Origin: Actinomadura physcomitrii
GTDB lineage: Bacteria > Actinomycetota > Actinomycetes > Streptosporangiales > Streptosporangiaceae
DNA length: 64,000 nt
Assembly: GCF_008923205.2 (NCBI RefSeq)
Contig: NZ_WBMS02000009.1
Span: 166,279 to 230,278 of the forward strand
Direction of reading: 5' to 3'
The notes below the pieces were generated by a model that was not told the origin of the DNA, did not search any database, and saw nothing but the letters and a program-made list of their open reading frames with translations. Shown in pieces: positions 52,008-60,963 of the stretch (positions are counted from its first letter, which is position 1; every line of letters starts with the position of its first letter). Both the position numbers and the translations under genes were made by a program.

Positions 52008-53267
52008 GTGATTGACCTGCGAGCTCTTCGAGAGGATCCCGAGCGGCTGCGCGCCTCGCAGCGCGCCCGCGGTGAGGATGACGCCGTCGTCGACCGGCTG
52101 CTGGACCTGGACGGGAGGCGGCGCTCCGCGCTGACCTCGTTCGAGCAGCTGCGCGCCGAGCAGAAGAGTTTCGGCAAGTCGGTGTCGCGCGCGCAGGGCG
52201 ACGAGCGGCAGGCGCTGCTGGCCCGCGCGAAGGAGCTGGCGCAGCAGGTCAAGGACCGCGAGGCGGAGGCCGACCGGCTCGGCGAGGAGCTGGACGCGGC
52301 GCTGAAGGGCGTGCCGAACCTGATCGAGGAGGGCGCCCCGCCCGGCGGCGAGCAGGACTTCGTCGTCCTGGAGCACGTCGGCGAGCCGGCCTCGTTCGAC
52401 TTCGCGCCGAAGGACCACCTGGAGCTGGGCGAGAGCCTCGGCGCGATCGACATGGAGCGCGGCGCGAAGGTGTCGGGCGCGCGGTTCTACTACCTGACCG
52501 GGGTGGGCGCCCGGCTGCAGTACGCGCTGCTGAACCTGGCGATGGAGCAGGCGGTCGCGGCCGGGTTCGTGCCGATGTACCCGCCGGTGCTGGTGAAGCC
52601 GGAGGCGATGGAGGGCACCGGGTTCCTCGGCGCGCACGCGGCGGAGGTATACCAGCTCCCGCAGGACGAGCTGTACCTGGTGGGGACGTCGGAGGTGCCG
52701 CTCGCCGCGTTCCACATGAACGAGATCATCGACGAGCTGCCGCGGCGGTACGTGGCGTGGTCGTCGTGCTTCCGCCGCGAGGCCGGCTCGTACGGCAAGG
52801 ACACCCGCGGCATCATCCGGGTCCACCAGTTCGACAAGGTGGAGATGTTCTCCTACTGCGACCCGGCGGACGCGCACGCCGAGCATCTGCGGCTGCTGGA
52901 GTGGGAGAAGGAGATGCTCGCGAAGGTCGAGATCCCGTACCGGGTGATCGACGTGGCGGCGGGCGATCTCGGGGCGAGCGCGGCGCGCAAGTACGACTGC
53001 GAGGCGTGGGTGCCGACGCAGAAGACCTACCGGGAGGTGACGTCGACGTCGAACTGCACCGAGTTCCAGGCGCGGCGCCTGTCGGTGCGGCACAAGGACG
53101 CCGACGGGAAGAACCAGCCGGTCGCGACGCTGAACGGGACGCTCGCGACGACGCGGTGGATGGTCGCGATCCTGGAGAACCACCAGCAGGCGGACGGTTC
53201 GGTGCGCGTCCCGGAGGCGCTGCAGAAGTTCCTGGGCCTGGAGGTACTGGAGCCCGTCAAGCGCTGA
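52008..53267 (+). CDS. serS: Seryl-tRNA synthetase
   Basis: A 419-residue class II synthetase. The N-terminal coiled-coil arm (about 25-100, [20 protein letters not shown] and onward) contacts the long variable arm of tRNA-Ser. Motif 2 is [20 protein letters not shown], the serine pocket includes TSEVPLA, and motif 3 is [16 protein letters not shown]. An identifiable partner, tRNA-Ser(TGA), lies 5.4 kb downstream. Confidence 0.97.
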   Translation: MIDLRALREDPERLRASQRARGEDDAVVDRLLDLDGRRRSALTSFEQLRAEQKSFGKSVSRAQGDERQALLARAKELAQQVKDREAEADRLGEELDAALKGVPNLIEEGAPPGGEQDFVVLEHVGEPASFDFAPKDHLELGESLGAIDMERGAKVSGARFYYLTGVGARLQYALLNLAMEQAVAAGFVPMYPPVLVKPEAMEGTGFLGAHAAEVYQLPQDELYLVGTSEVPLAAFHMNEIIDELPRRYVAWSSCFRREAGSYGKDTRGIIRVHQFDKVEMFSYCDPADAHAEHLRLLEWEKEMLAKVEIPYRVIDVAAGDLGASAARKYDCEAWVPTQKTYREVTSTSNCTEFQARRLSVRHKDADGKNQPVATLNGTLATTRWMVAILENHQQADGSVRVPEALQKFLGLEVLEPVKR

Positions 53268-53280
53268 TCTCGCATGTGGG

Positions 53281-53309
53281 AGGGCCCGTCCGAGCGCCGG
53301 ACGGGCCCT
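53281..53309 (+). terminator. Terminator after serS
   Basis: A perfect 12-bp stem AGGGCCCGTCCG/CGGACGGGCCCT with a 5-base loop and a following TTTCC, 14 bases after the serS stop. Confidence 0.9.
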
Positions 53310-53429
53310 TTCCGCTACCGCGCCGCGTAGCCGCGCAATCCAAGCGGCCCGGAACGAACCGGTGCGACCGGGCGGATGTTCCGTCCGACCTGTCGCCTAA
53401 GGTGAGTCCGAGCCGATCTGGAAGGTGAC

Positions 53430-54233
53430 ATGACCGAACCTGTGCCGCGCGTGATCGCCACCGACCTCGACGGCACGATCGTGCGCTCCGACGGGACCAT
53501 CTCGGCGCGCACCGTCGCCGCTCTCGCGCGCGTCGAGCGCGCCGGCGCGATGCTCGTCATGGTCACCGGCCGGCCGCCGCGCTGGATGACGGAGATCGCC
53601 GCCGCCGTCCGCCACCGCGGCCTCGCCATCTGCGCGAACGGAGCCCTGGTCTACGACCTGCACACCGAGACCGTGGTGCACGCCCGGCAGATCCCGCCGG
53701 ACGTGCTCGCCGACGCCATCGATCGGCTGCGCGGCGTCTCGCCCGACTTCCGGTTCGCGGTCGAGTACCCGGACGGGTTCGTGTTCGAGACCAGCTACGA
53801 CCTGTCCCACTGGGACGCGGAGGCGCTCGGCGGCCGGCCGGCCGACGGGCCCGAGCTCGTCGCCCGGCCGGGCACCAAGCTGCTCGCCTTCCATCCCGAC
53901 GCCGACCCCGACGAGCTGGCCGCGCGGGCCGTGAAGGCGGTCGGCGACCTCGTCACCGTCACCCACTCGTCCGGCCGCGGGCTGCTGGAGATCAGCGCGC
54001 ACGGCGTCACCAAGGCCAGCGCGCTCGAGGCGCTGTGCGCCGAGCACGGCATCGGCGCCGCCGACGTCACCGCGTTCGGCGACATGCCCAACGACCTGCC
54101 GATGCTCGCCTGGGCGGGCACGTCGTACGCGGTCGCGAACGCGCACCCGCTCGTCCTCGCCGCCGTCACGCACACGACGTCCCGCAACGACGACGACGGC
54201 GTCGCGCGGATCCTGGAGCGCCTGTTCCCGTGA
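53430..54233 (+). CDS. Cof-type HAD phosphatase
   Basis: A 267-residue HAD hydrolase. Motif I is ATDLDGTIV with the nucleophile Asp, motif II VMVTGRP, the lysine motif THSSGRG...TKASAL, and motif IV AFGDMPNDLPML. The class IIB cap lies between motifs II and III. Small phosphorylated metabolites are the usual substrates. A HAD gene next to serS is common in actinomycetes. ATG 53430. Confidence 0.92.
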   Translation: MTEPVPRVIATDLDGTIVRSDGTISARTVAALARVERAGAMLVMVTGRPPRWMTEIAAAVRHRGLAICANGALVYDLHTETVVHARQIPPDVLADAIDRLRGVSPDFRFAVEYPDGFVFETSYDLSHWDAEALGGRPADGPELVARPGTKLLAFHPDADPDELAARAVKAVGDLVTVTHSSGRGLLEISAHGVTKASALEALCAEHGIGAADVTAFGDMPNDLPMLAWAGTSYAVANAHPLVLAAVTHTTSRNDDDGVARILERLFP

Positions 54234-54300
54234 CAGCGCCTGTTGCCGTGACGGGGGCCGCACCCCCGCTCGCCGGGGATGCGGCCTTCCCGGCGGCGCC

Positions 54301-54846
54301 CTACAGGTAGGGGCCGGACGAGCGGGGCCCCTGCTCGTCCTGCTGCTCCATGCCCTGCGGCACCATGCCAGCGGGCAGCGCCCGGCGCATCTGCTCCAGC
54401 TGCGCGCGCGCCGCCATCTGCTGCGCGAACAGCGTCGTCTGGATGCCGTGGAACAGGCCCTCCAGCCAGCCGACGAGCTGCGCCTGCGCGATCCGCAGCT
54501 CCGACTCGCTCGGCACGGTGCCCTCGGTGAACGGCAGCGACAGCCGCTCCAGCTCCTCGACCAGCTCCGGGGCCAGGCCGTCCTCGAGCTCCTTGATCGA
54601 CGACTTGTGGATCTCCCGCAGCCGGGCCCGGCTCGCCTCGTCCAGCGGGGCGGCCTTGACCTCGTCCAGCAGCTGCCGGATCATCCCGCCGATCCGCATG
54701 ACCTTCGCGGGCTGCTCGACCATGTCGGTGATCGACTTGCCCTCGTGCTCGCCGCCCTCGCCGGCGCCCTCCATGGCGATGCCGTTCGGCCCCACCACGA
54801 GCACGTGCGGTTCCTGTTCCGACTGGTTCTTCGAAGGCTCGCTCAT
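54301..54846 (-). CDS. bpa: Bacterial proteasome activator Bpa (PafE)
   Basis: A 181-residue protein. The DUF2587 core has ITDMVEQPAKVMRIGGMIRQ, EIHKSSIKELEDGLAPELVE and IAQAQLVGWLEGLFHGIQTT. The C-terminus ends GPYL, matching the HbYX-like tail (GQYL in the mycobacterial protein as I recall it) that docks into the 20S proteasome. Bpa forms a ring and feeds unfolded proteins to the proteasome without ATP. The host therefore should encode a 20S proteasome elsewhere. Confidence 0.94.
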   Translation of the reverse strand: MSEPSKNQSEQEPHVLVVGPNGIAMEGAGEGGEHEGKSITDMVEQPAKVMRIGGMIRQLLDEVKAAPLDEASRARLREIHKSSIKELEDGLAPELVEELERLSLPFTEGTVPSESELRIAQAQLVGWLEGLFHGIQTTLFAQQMAARAQLEQMRRALPAGMVPQGMEQQDEQGPRSSGPYL

Positions 54847-54858
54847 CTCTCCCTCATC

Positions 54859-55815
54859 TCACACGGTCAGCAGGATCTTGCCGACATGGCCGCTCTGCTC
54901 CATCAGCCGGTGCGCCGCGGCCGCGTCGGCCATCGGGACGCGCCGGTCGACCACCGGGCGGACCTCCCCCGACTCCAGCAGCGGCCACACGTGCTCGCGG
55001 ACGGCCGCCACGATCTCCGCCTTCTCCTCCAACGGACGGGACCGCAGCGCCGTTGCATGCACGAGCGCCCTCTTGCGCAGCAGTGCGTTGATGTCCAGCT
55101 CCGCCTTGGTACCGCCCTGCAGGCCGATGATCATCAGCCGTCCGCCGGTCGCGAGGGCCCGGACGTTGCGCTCCAGGTACTTCGCGCCGATCAGATCGAG
55201 GATCACGTCGTACGGGCCGCTCTCGACGAAGTCGTCCTCGCGGTAGTTGATCACGACGTCGGCGCCCAGCTCGCGGCAGCGGTCCGCCTTCTCCTCGCTG
55301 CCGACGGTGCACGCCACCTTCGCGCCGCACGCCTTCGCCAGCTGGATCGCCAGGGTCCCGATGCCGCTGCCGCCGCCGTGCACCAGGAACGTCTCCCCGG
55401 CGCTCAGCCCCGCGAGCATGAACACGTTCGACCAGACCGTACAGGCCACTTCGGGCAGCCCGGCCGCGTCGACCAGGTCCACGCCGCGCGGCACCGGAAG
55501 CACCTGCGACGCGGGCGCCGCGACCCGCTCGGCGTAGCCGCCGCCGGCCAGCAGCGCGCACACCTCGTCGCCCGGCGCCAGGCCCGTCACGCCGTCGCCC
55601 AGCGCGGCGATCCGTCCCGACACCTCCAGGCCCGGATACGGCGAGGCGCCCTCGGGCGGGTTGTAGAAGCCCATCCGCTGCATGACGTCGGCGCGGTTCG
55701 CCGCGCTCGCCGCCACGTCGATCAGCACCTCACCGGGCCCCGGCTCCGGATCGGGCACCCGCGTCCATTCCAGGACGTCGGCGTCCCCCGGCTCGCGAAT
55801 CACGATCGCATGCAT
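54859..55815 (-). CDS. NADPH:quinone oxidoreductase (zinc-independent MDR family)
   Basis: A 318-residue medium-chain reductase. The N-terminal GroES-like part has NRADVMQRMGFYNPPEGASP, typical of the PIG3/QOR branch. The Rossmann motif is LVHGGGSGIGTLAIQLAKAC, and the quinone-binding loop and C-terminal GHVGKILLTV are present. No zinc ligands. Start ATG at 55815; the very long open frame continuing upstream on this strand is antisense to the ATPase gene. Twelve bp separate it from bpa, so they form an operon. Confidence 0.92.
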   Translation of the reverse strand: MHAIVIREPGDADVLEWTRVPDPEPGPGEVLIDVAASAANRADVMQRMGFYNPPEGASPYPGLEVSGRIAALGDGVTGLAPGDEVCALLAGGGYAERVAAPASQVLPVPRGVDLVDAAGLPEVACTVWSNVFMLAGLSAGETFLVHGGGSGIGTLAIQLAKACGAKVACTVGSEEKADRCRELGADVVINYREDDFVESGPYDVILDLIGAKYLERNVRALATGGRLMIIGLQGGTKAELDINALLRKRALVHATALRSRPLEEKAEIVAAVREHVWPLLESGEVRPVVDRRVPMADAAAAHRLMEQSGHVGKILLTV

Positions 55816-56028
55816 AACGGTCACGCTACCGGGCGGCGGGCGCCCGCACCGTCGCCGCCGCCGGACACCGCGCTCGCCGTCCCCGCGCCGCGCCCCGTCC
55901 GGCTCGGCAGGCAAAAGTGGATCTCCGGACGTGATGCGTGGTATTGACGCGCGGGTATCCTGCGTGGGGGCCGTTTTGCCCTCCTGCTCCGTAATGATCA
56001 TCAGAGGTGTGCCCGAGGGGAGAAATCG

Positions 56029-58167
56029 GTGGCGAGGAACGAGCACGACGGGCGTTCCCTTGAGGAGCGGCTGGCCTCCCTCGACGCGATGAGCGGCGAG
56101 ACGACGGGGCCGTCCGACGCCGCCCCGCCGGCCGCCACCGAGGGCGAGCGGCCGGCCGGGCAGGCGCCTCCCGCGCAGCCCGCGCAGCCCGAGCAGCAGA
56201 ACCCGCAGCCCGAGCAGGCCGAGCAGCCCGCGCAGCCCGAACAGCAGGCCGGGCAGCCGCCGGCGGCGCAGCCCGAGGGCGCCGCCGCAGAGCAGGGGCA
56301 GCAGCCCCCGCACGACCCGAACGCCAACCCCTGGCTGGCCGCGCCGCCGCTCCAGCCTCCGGAGAACTTCGGCCCGGAGAACTTCGGCCCCGAGCAGTTC
56401 GGCCCGCCGCCGCCCGTCCCCGGCGCGGCGCAGAACCTGCCGCCCTACGACGGCGGTCCCATGCCGCAGCCGTTCGAGGGCGGTATGCTGCCCCCGCCGT
56501 ACGGCGGGTACCAGCCGTACGAGCCCCAGCAGCCCTGGGAGACCGGGCCCCCGCAGCCGTACGACGCGGGCAACGGCCAGGGCGCGCCGCCGCTCGACCA
56601 GCTCCCGCCCTACCTGCCGGACCAGCCGTTCCCGCCTCCGCTGGACCCGGGCGTCGGCGGCGCCCAGCCGTTCCCCGCCGACGCGAACGGCGCCCAGCCC
56701 TTCCCGCAGGACCCGAACGCGCAGCCGTTCCCGCACGACCTGAATGCGCAGCCGTTCCCGCAGGATCCCAACGCTCAGCAGTTCGCGCCGGACCCGAACG
56801 CGCAGGCGTTCCAGCAGGACCCGAACGCGAACGTCCAGCCGTACGCGGCCGACCCGAACACCGGGCAGCCCTACCCGCAGAACCAGGGCGGCGTGCCGTA
56901 CCCGGTCGACCCCGCCACCGGGCAGCCCTACCCCGTCGACCCCAACACGGGCCAGCCGTACATGGTCGACCCGAACACCGGCCAGGCCTACCCCACAGAC
57001 CCCGCCACCGGCCGGCCGTACGGGCAGCTGCCGCCGGGCGGCGACCCGGCCCAGCCGCAGCAGGGCTATGCCTACCCGCAGCCTCCCCAGCCGGGCCAGC
57101 CCGGGCAGCCGGGCCAGCCCGGGCAGCCGGGCCAGCCTGGCCCGTACCAGCAAGTCCCGCCAGGCCAGCCCTACCCGCAGCCGGGGCAGCCGCAGCAGCA
57201 ACAACAACAGCAGGCCGATCCGAAGAGCGCCGACAGCCTCAGCTCCGAGAACCTCCTCGGCGAGCGCCGCATCGCGCCGTCCTCCGGGTGGCGGCGCGCC
57301 GTCTACAAGGCCACCGGCGGCAACGTGCACCCCGGCGAGTCGCAGGGCGAGCTGCGCCGCAAGGACCTCATCGCCCGCGCGCGCACGCCCGTCGCGGGCG
57401 GCCACCACCGCGTCGCGGTGATGTCGCTCAAGGGCGGCGTCGGCAAGACCACCACCACGACCGGCCTCGGCTCGATGCTCGGTTCGATGCGCGGCGACAC
57501 CGTGATCGCCGTGGACGCCAACCCCGACCGCGGCACGCTGTCGGACAAGGTCCGGCTGGAGACCGCCGCGACGGTCCGCGACCTGCTGAACAGCCGCGAC
57601 AAGATCCAGCGGTACGCCGACGTCCGCGCGTTCACCTCGCAGAACGCCGCGCGCCTGGAGGTGCTCGCGTCCGACCGCGACCCCGCGGTCAGCGAGGCCT
57701 TCAGCGCGGAGGACTACGAGGCCGTCGCCGCCGTCCTGGAGCAGTACTACTCGATCTGCATCACCGACTGCGGGACGGGCCTGCTGCACTCGGCGATGTC
57801 CGGGGTGCTGCGGCTCGCCGACCAGCTCGTCCTGGTCAGCTCCCCGTCGGTGGACGGCGCCCGGTCCGCGAGCGCGACCCTCGACTGGCTCGAGGCGCAC
57901 GACCACGGCCACCTCGTCCGCAACGGCGTCGTGGTGCTGTCGATGGTCCGCAACCGGACGCGCAGCCAGGTCGACCTGGACAAGCTGCAGGCGCACTTCG
58001 AGAGCCGCTGCCGCGCCGTCGTCCGGATCCCCTACGACGACCACCTGGAGGAGGGCGCCGAGGTGGAGCTGGAGCAGCTCGCCCAGGCGACGCGCGAGGC
58101 GTACCTGAACCTCGCCGCGATCGTCGGCGACGGTTTCGCCTACCCCCGCCCCGACCGCGCCACCTGA
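56029..58167 (+). CDS. EspI/MinD-like ATPase with long Pro/Gln repeat region
   Basis: A 712-residue protein. Residues 40-400 are low-complexity Pro/Gln/Ala sequence with two repeat types, QDPNAQPF-like (about 220-270) and VDPNTGQPY-like (about 280-340), then GQP repeats. The C-terminal 250 residues are a MinD/ParA-type ATPase with the deviant Walker A KGGVGKTT (468-475) and a switch region ITDCGTG. The layout matches EspI of mycobacterial ESX loci and similar regulators of type VII secretion. No ESX core genes adjoin it. GTG start at 56029. Confidence 0.82.
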   Translation: MARNEHDGRSLEERLASLDAMSGETTGPSDAAPPAATEGERPAGQAPPAQPAQPEQQNPQPEQAEQPAQPEQQAGQPPAAQPEGAAAEQGQQPPHDPNANPWLAAPPLQPPENFGPENFGPEQFGPPPPVPGAAQNLPPYDGGPMPQPFEGGMLPPPYGGYQPYEPQQPWETGPPQPYDAGNGQGAPPLDQLPPYLPDQPFPPPLDPGVGGAQPFPADANGAQPFPQDPNAQPFPHDLNAQPFPQDPNAQQFAPDPNAQAFQQDPNANVQPYAADPNTGQPYPQNQGGVPYPVDPATGQPYPVDPNTGQPYMVDPNTGQAYPTDPATGRPYGQLPPGGDPAQPQQGYAYPQPPQPGQPGQPGQPGQPGQPGPYQQVPPGQPYPQPGQPQQQQQQQADPKSADSLSSENLLGERRIAPSSGWRRAVYKATGGNVHPGESQGELRRKDLIARARTPVAGGHHRVAVMSLKGGVGKTTTTTGLGSMLGSMRGDTVIAVDANPDRGTLSDKVRLETAATVRDLLNSRDKIQRYADVRAFTSQNAARLEVLASDRDPAVSEAFSAEDYEAVAAVLEQYYSICITDCGTGLLHSAMSGVLRLADQLVLVSSPSVDGARSASATLDWLEAHDHGHLVRNGVVVLSMVRNRTRSQVDLDKLQAHFESRCRAVVRIPYDDHLEEGAEVELEQLAQATREAYLNLAAIVGDGFAYPRPDRAT

Positions 58168-58230
58168 CCCGGCCCCCGGACCGCTCCGCCCGGCCCGGCC
58201 CGCGCGTCGCCGCCGCTAGAGTCGCCTCCC

Positions 58231-58611
58231 GTGGAGAGCGACGACCAGGGCGTCTACGTGGGCAGGGCCGCGGCGGACGCGGCGGGGGACCGCGGCTGGC
58301 TGCTGGGCCACTTCAAGCCGCCCGGCGACCTGCGGCACAGCGAGGACGTCGAGATCAAATGGGGCGTCCACCCCAAGGGCGAGCGGCGCGCGCGCTGGAC
58401 CAGCGGGGAGAAGCGCACCGCGCTGCTCGTGCTGATCAGCGGCCGGTTCCGGCTGGAGTTCCCCGGACGCGACGTCCTGCTCACCGAGCCGGGCGACTAC
58501 GTGGTGTGGGGACGCGGCGTCGACCACTCGTGGCAGGCCGAGGAGGAGTCCGTCGTTATGACGGTCCGGTGGCCGTCGATCCCGGGATATGCGGTCGAGG
58601 CGGCCGGATGA
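58231..58611 (+). CDS. Cupin-like small protein
   Basis: A 126-residue protein with a single beta-barrel domain: VEIKWGVHPKG, TALLVLISGRFRLEF, LLTEPGDYVVWGRGVDHSW, ending VTVRWPS. Cupin histidines are only partly kept (one in DHSW), so metal binding is uncertain. GTG start at 58231 lies eight bases after TAGAGT, suggesting a leaderless transcript. Confidence 0.7.
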   Translation: MESDDQGVYVGRAAADAAGDRGWLLGHFKPPGDLRHSEDVEIKWGVHPKGERRARWTSGEKRTALLVLISGRFRLEFPGRDVLLTEPGDYVVWGRGVDHSWQAEEESVVMTVRWPSIPGYAVEAAG

Positions 58612-58649
58612 GCCCGCTATCGTTGGCCGTGGCCACCGGGCGTGGCCGG

Positions 58650-58738
58650 GGAGAGTTCGCATAGTGGACTAGTGCAGGCGCCTTGAAAGCGCCCAGGGCT
58701 GGGGACAGTCCTCGTGGGTTCGAATCCCACACTCTCCG
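58650..58738 (+). tRNA. tRNA-Ser (anticodon TGA)
   Basis: An 89-base class II tRNA. The acceptor stem pairs GGAGAGT (58650-58656) with ACTCTCC (58731-58737). The anticodon stem GGCGC/GCGCC encloses CTTGAAA with TGA at 58684-58686. The variable arm is long and the T loop reads TTCGAAT. CCA is not encoded. It reads UCA and UCG codons. Confidence 0.96.
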
Positions 58739-58809
58739 CTCGACACGACGCGCCGCCGACCCGTGAAACCGCCCGAAACGGGCGGAAGGCATCCGTTACC
58801 CTCTTCGGC

Positions 58810-58974
58810 ATGTCGCAGACACCGAATGATCCGGCAGGTACCACCCACCAGTTTCAGAACTTCGCCAACCGCGCACCGGCGGAGAAGTCCGGCCCGAACA
58901 TGCCCCTCATCGTCGGCCTCGCCGTCGTGGCGGTCGTGGTCGTGGTCGGCGTGATCGCGCTGATGATGGTCTGA
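58810..58974 (+). CDS. Small single-helix membrane protein
   Basis: A 54-residue protein: a polar N-terminus (MSQTPNDPAGTTHQFQNFAN), then one membrane helix (MPLIVGLAVVAVVVVVGVIA) at the C-terminus. Type unknown. TACCCT lies seven bases before the ATG, so it may be leaderless. It follows tRNA-Ser by 71 bp. Confidence 0.65.
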   Translation: MSQTPNDPAGTTHQFQNFANRAPAEKSGPNMPLIVGLAVVAVVVVVGVIALMMV

Positions 58975-59061
58975 TCCCGGGCGGTCGCCCGCGCGGACGC
59001 GACGGCGCGTCCACCCCGTGCGCGGGCCCTCTTCCAGGCCGCCGCGTCCGGTACGTCCCGG

Positions 59062-59820
59062 TCAGCGGCCGTTGCTGCTGAAGTGCTGGTAGTCGCGGGC
59101 GCCGCTCCACTCGCCGCCCCAGCCCCAGCCGATCGAGGCGAACGCCTTCACCACCCGGTCGCCGGCGTGGATCACCCCGGGGTCGCGGTTCTTGCGGTTC
59201 GCGTACTTCGCGCAGTTCTTGTGGGCGACGTGCCCGTCCGCGTACACGTACGGGTTCTGGCACGTGTTGAGGTCGACGGCGAGACCGAAGGCGTGCTGCG
59301 AGAACGAGCTGGACCCGGTCGCGTTGCGGCAGTTGAACGCGGAGGTGTTGCCGGCCTCGATGGAGGCGAAGTCGCTCCCCTTGTACTTGTCGACCGGCTC
59401 CATCCGCTCGATCGGATACCGCATGTCGTACAGCTTGCGGAAAACCGTGACGAGGTCGCCGGCCGCCTTCGCGTTGACGACGAGCTGCCCGCCGTCGTGC
59501 GGCTTGTGGTCCATGCCCCAGTAGTTCATCTGGATCATCCGCAGGCCGGACGGCGCGACCGGGCAGCCCTTGTGCCAGGAGTACTTGAGGTCTCCGGCGG
59601 TGACCCGCTTGATCTGCGCGGCGAACTTCTGGTTCGTCGGTTTCGCGGACGGCGACGCCGAGCCGGTCGCGGTCCCGGTCGCGGTCGGCGGTGTGGCGGG
59701 AGTCGCCGTCCCGGACTTGCCCCCGTTGTCGGATCCGTTGCCGCAGCCCGTCGCGGCGGCCGACACGGTGATGAACACGGCGGCGAACGCCGCACTGCGA
59801 AGTGGCCCTCTAGCTGGCAT
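59062..59820 (-). CDS. M15-family peptidase lipoprotein
   Basis: A 252-residue protein with a lipoprotein-type signal (SAAATGC, Cys about 26) and a Ser/Thr/Pro-rich linker. The C-terminal zinc peptidase domain of the VanY/D,D-carboxypeptidase type has SQHAFGLAVDLN (His and Asp zinc ligands) and DYQHFSS (third ligand). It probably trims peptidoglycan stem peptides. ATG at 59820 is used; the upstream extension lacks a signal sequence. Confidence 0.88.
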   Translation of the reverse strand: MPARGPLRSAAFAAVFITVSAAATGCGNGSDNGGKSGTATPATPPTATGTATGSASPSAKPTNQKFAAQIKRVTAGDLKYSWHKGCPVAPSGLRMIQMNYWGMDHKPHDGGQLVVNAKAAGDLVTVFRKLYDMRYPIERMEPVDKYKGSDFASIEAGNTSAFNCRNATGSSSFSQHAFGLAVDLNTCQNPYVYADGHVAHKNCAKYANRKNRDPGVIHAGDRVVKAFASIGWGWGGEWSGARDYQHFSSNGR

Positions 59821-59984
59821 CTTTGCAGGATCGCACGTCACATGGCCTTCGCGTTGGACCTGCGATTCGCTACGGTGCGTTTGACGGCGCGTCCGCCGGA
59901 AAGGGGCCGGGGCGAACGGGCCGCGAACGTCGTCCACCTCGCCGGGCATGTCGCCCGGCACCCGCCGGCCCTCAGGGAGCCGGA

Positions 59985-60410
59985 ATGGCGGATCCGCAGG
60001 AGAGGGACGTCCCGAGCCTCGAGGACGAGATCTTCGCCGTCGCGCAGAGCGTGCAGGAGGACCCGGCCGCGGAGCGCCCGCGGCTGCGGCTGCGGTCGGA
60101 GCGGGCGCTGGACATCGCCGAGCGCACGCGGTCGCTGAGCGGCCGGGAGGTCGGCGCGATCGCCGCGGGGTTCGGGCTGTTCGTGTTCGTCGACTTCGTG
60201 ATGATGTACGCGCCGCTGATGACGAGCCGGCGGCCGAGCCTGCTGCCGCAGTTCGTGACGCTGCTGGTGCTGGCGTTCGGGCTGGGCGGGCTGCTGGTGT
60301 GGAAGGTCGGCGGCCGGTGGCGGTCGTTCGGCGCGGGGATGATGCTGGCGTGGGTGTTCCTCACCCTGGTGTCGGTGGGTTTCCTGACCGGCGTGACGGT
60401 CACCCTGTAG
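59985..60410 (+). CDS. Uncharacterised three-helix membrane protein
   Basis: A 141-residue protein. A charged cytoplasmic N-terminus (about 1-50) is followed by three membrane helices in 53-140, ending abruptly at the membrane. No family recognised. The gene converges on the MarR regulator with a one-base gap between the stop codons and no room for a terminator. Confidence 0.7.
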   Translation: MADPQERDVPSLEDEIFAVAQSVQEDPAAERPRLRLRSERALDIAERTRSLSGREVGAIAAGFGLFVFVDFVMMYAPLMTSRRPSLLPQFVTLLVLAFGLGGLLVWKVGGRWRSFGAGMMLAWVFLTLVSVGFLTGVTVTL

Positions 60411-60411
60411 G

Positions 60412-60870
60412 TCAGTTCGCGCCGAGCCGCTTGAGGACGGCCCTGAAGGCGCGCCCGACGGCCTCGAGGTCCTCGGGTTCGATCACGTCGATGAGGTACT
60501 CGCGGACGACCTCGACGTGGTCGCGGGCGGCGCGCTCCAGCGCCGCGAAGCCGTCGTCGGTCAGCTGCGCGTAGACGCCGCGCTTGTCGGTGCCGCAGGT
60601 GTCCCGCTTGACCAGGCCCTTCGACTCCAGCCGGGAGCAGGTGTGCGACAGCCGGCTGCGCGACTGGCTGGCGTTGTCGGCGAGCTCGGCCATCCGCAGC
60701 CGGTGGCCGGGCGCCTCGGACAGCCGGACGAGGATCTCGTACTCCGACACCGAGAGCCCGTGCTTGGCCTTCAGGTCACGGTCCATGATCTCGGTGAGCC
60801 GGACGCTGCCGTCGACGTAGGCCCGCCAATCACGCTGCTGGGAGGCGTCGAGCCAGCGTGGTTCGGTCAT
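60412..60870 (-). CDS. MarR-family transcriptional regulator
   Basis: A 152-residue regulator. A winged helix lies in about 45-115 (GLSVSEYEILVRLSEAPGHR, SQSRSRLSHTCSRLESKGLV, then RDTCGTDKRGVYAQLTDDG), flanked by dimerisation helices. Start ATG at 60870. It is divergent from the pirin gene with a symmetrical TAGTTGA/TCAACTA site between them, so it probably represses both. Cys in RDTCGT could sense oxidation. Confidence 0.9.
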   Translation of the reverse strand: MTEPRWLDASQQRDWRAYVDGSVRLTEIMDRDLKAKHGLSVSEYEILVRLSEAPGHRLRMAELADNASQSRSRLSHTCSRLESKGLVKRDTCGTDKRGVYAQLTDDGFAALERAARDHVEVVREYLIDVIEPEDLEAVGRAFRAVLKRLGAN

Positions 60871-60891
60871 GCGGTCAGTATACTGAGGGAA

Positions 60892-60909
60892 TAGTTGAAG
60901 CATCAACTA
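60892..60909. promoter_or_regulatory. Probable MarR operator
   Basis: TAGTTGA (60892-60898) and TCAACTA (60903-60909), a perfect 7-bp inverted repeat with a 4-base spacer in the divergent marR/pirin promoter region. Confidence 0.75.
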
Positions 60910-60963
60910 GATTGTAGGGGGCGACCGTCCACCCCGGACGGGCACCCGACGGAGGAGGACCCC

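Noticed and set aside
56716..57180. Tandem Pro/Gln-coding repeats as a CRISPR-like array
   Set aside because: Repeats are in frame inside a coding region, imperfect and without unique spacers.
54859..58044. Very long minus-strand frame upstream of the quinone oxidoreductase
   Set aside because: Only 54859-55815 is coding; the rest mirrors the repeats of the plus-strand ATPase.
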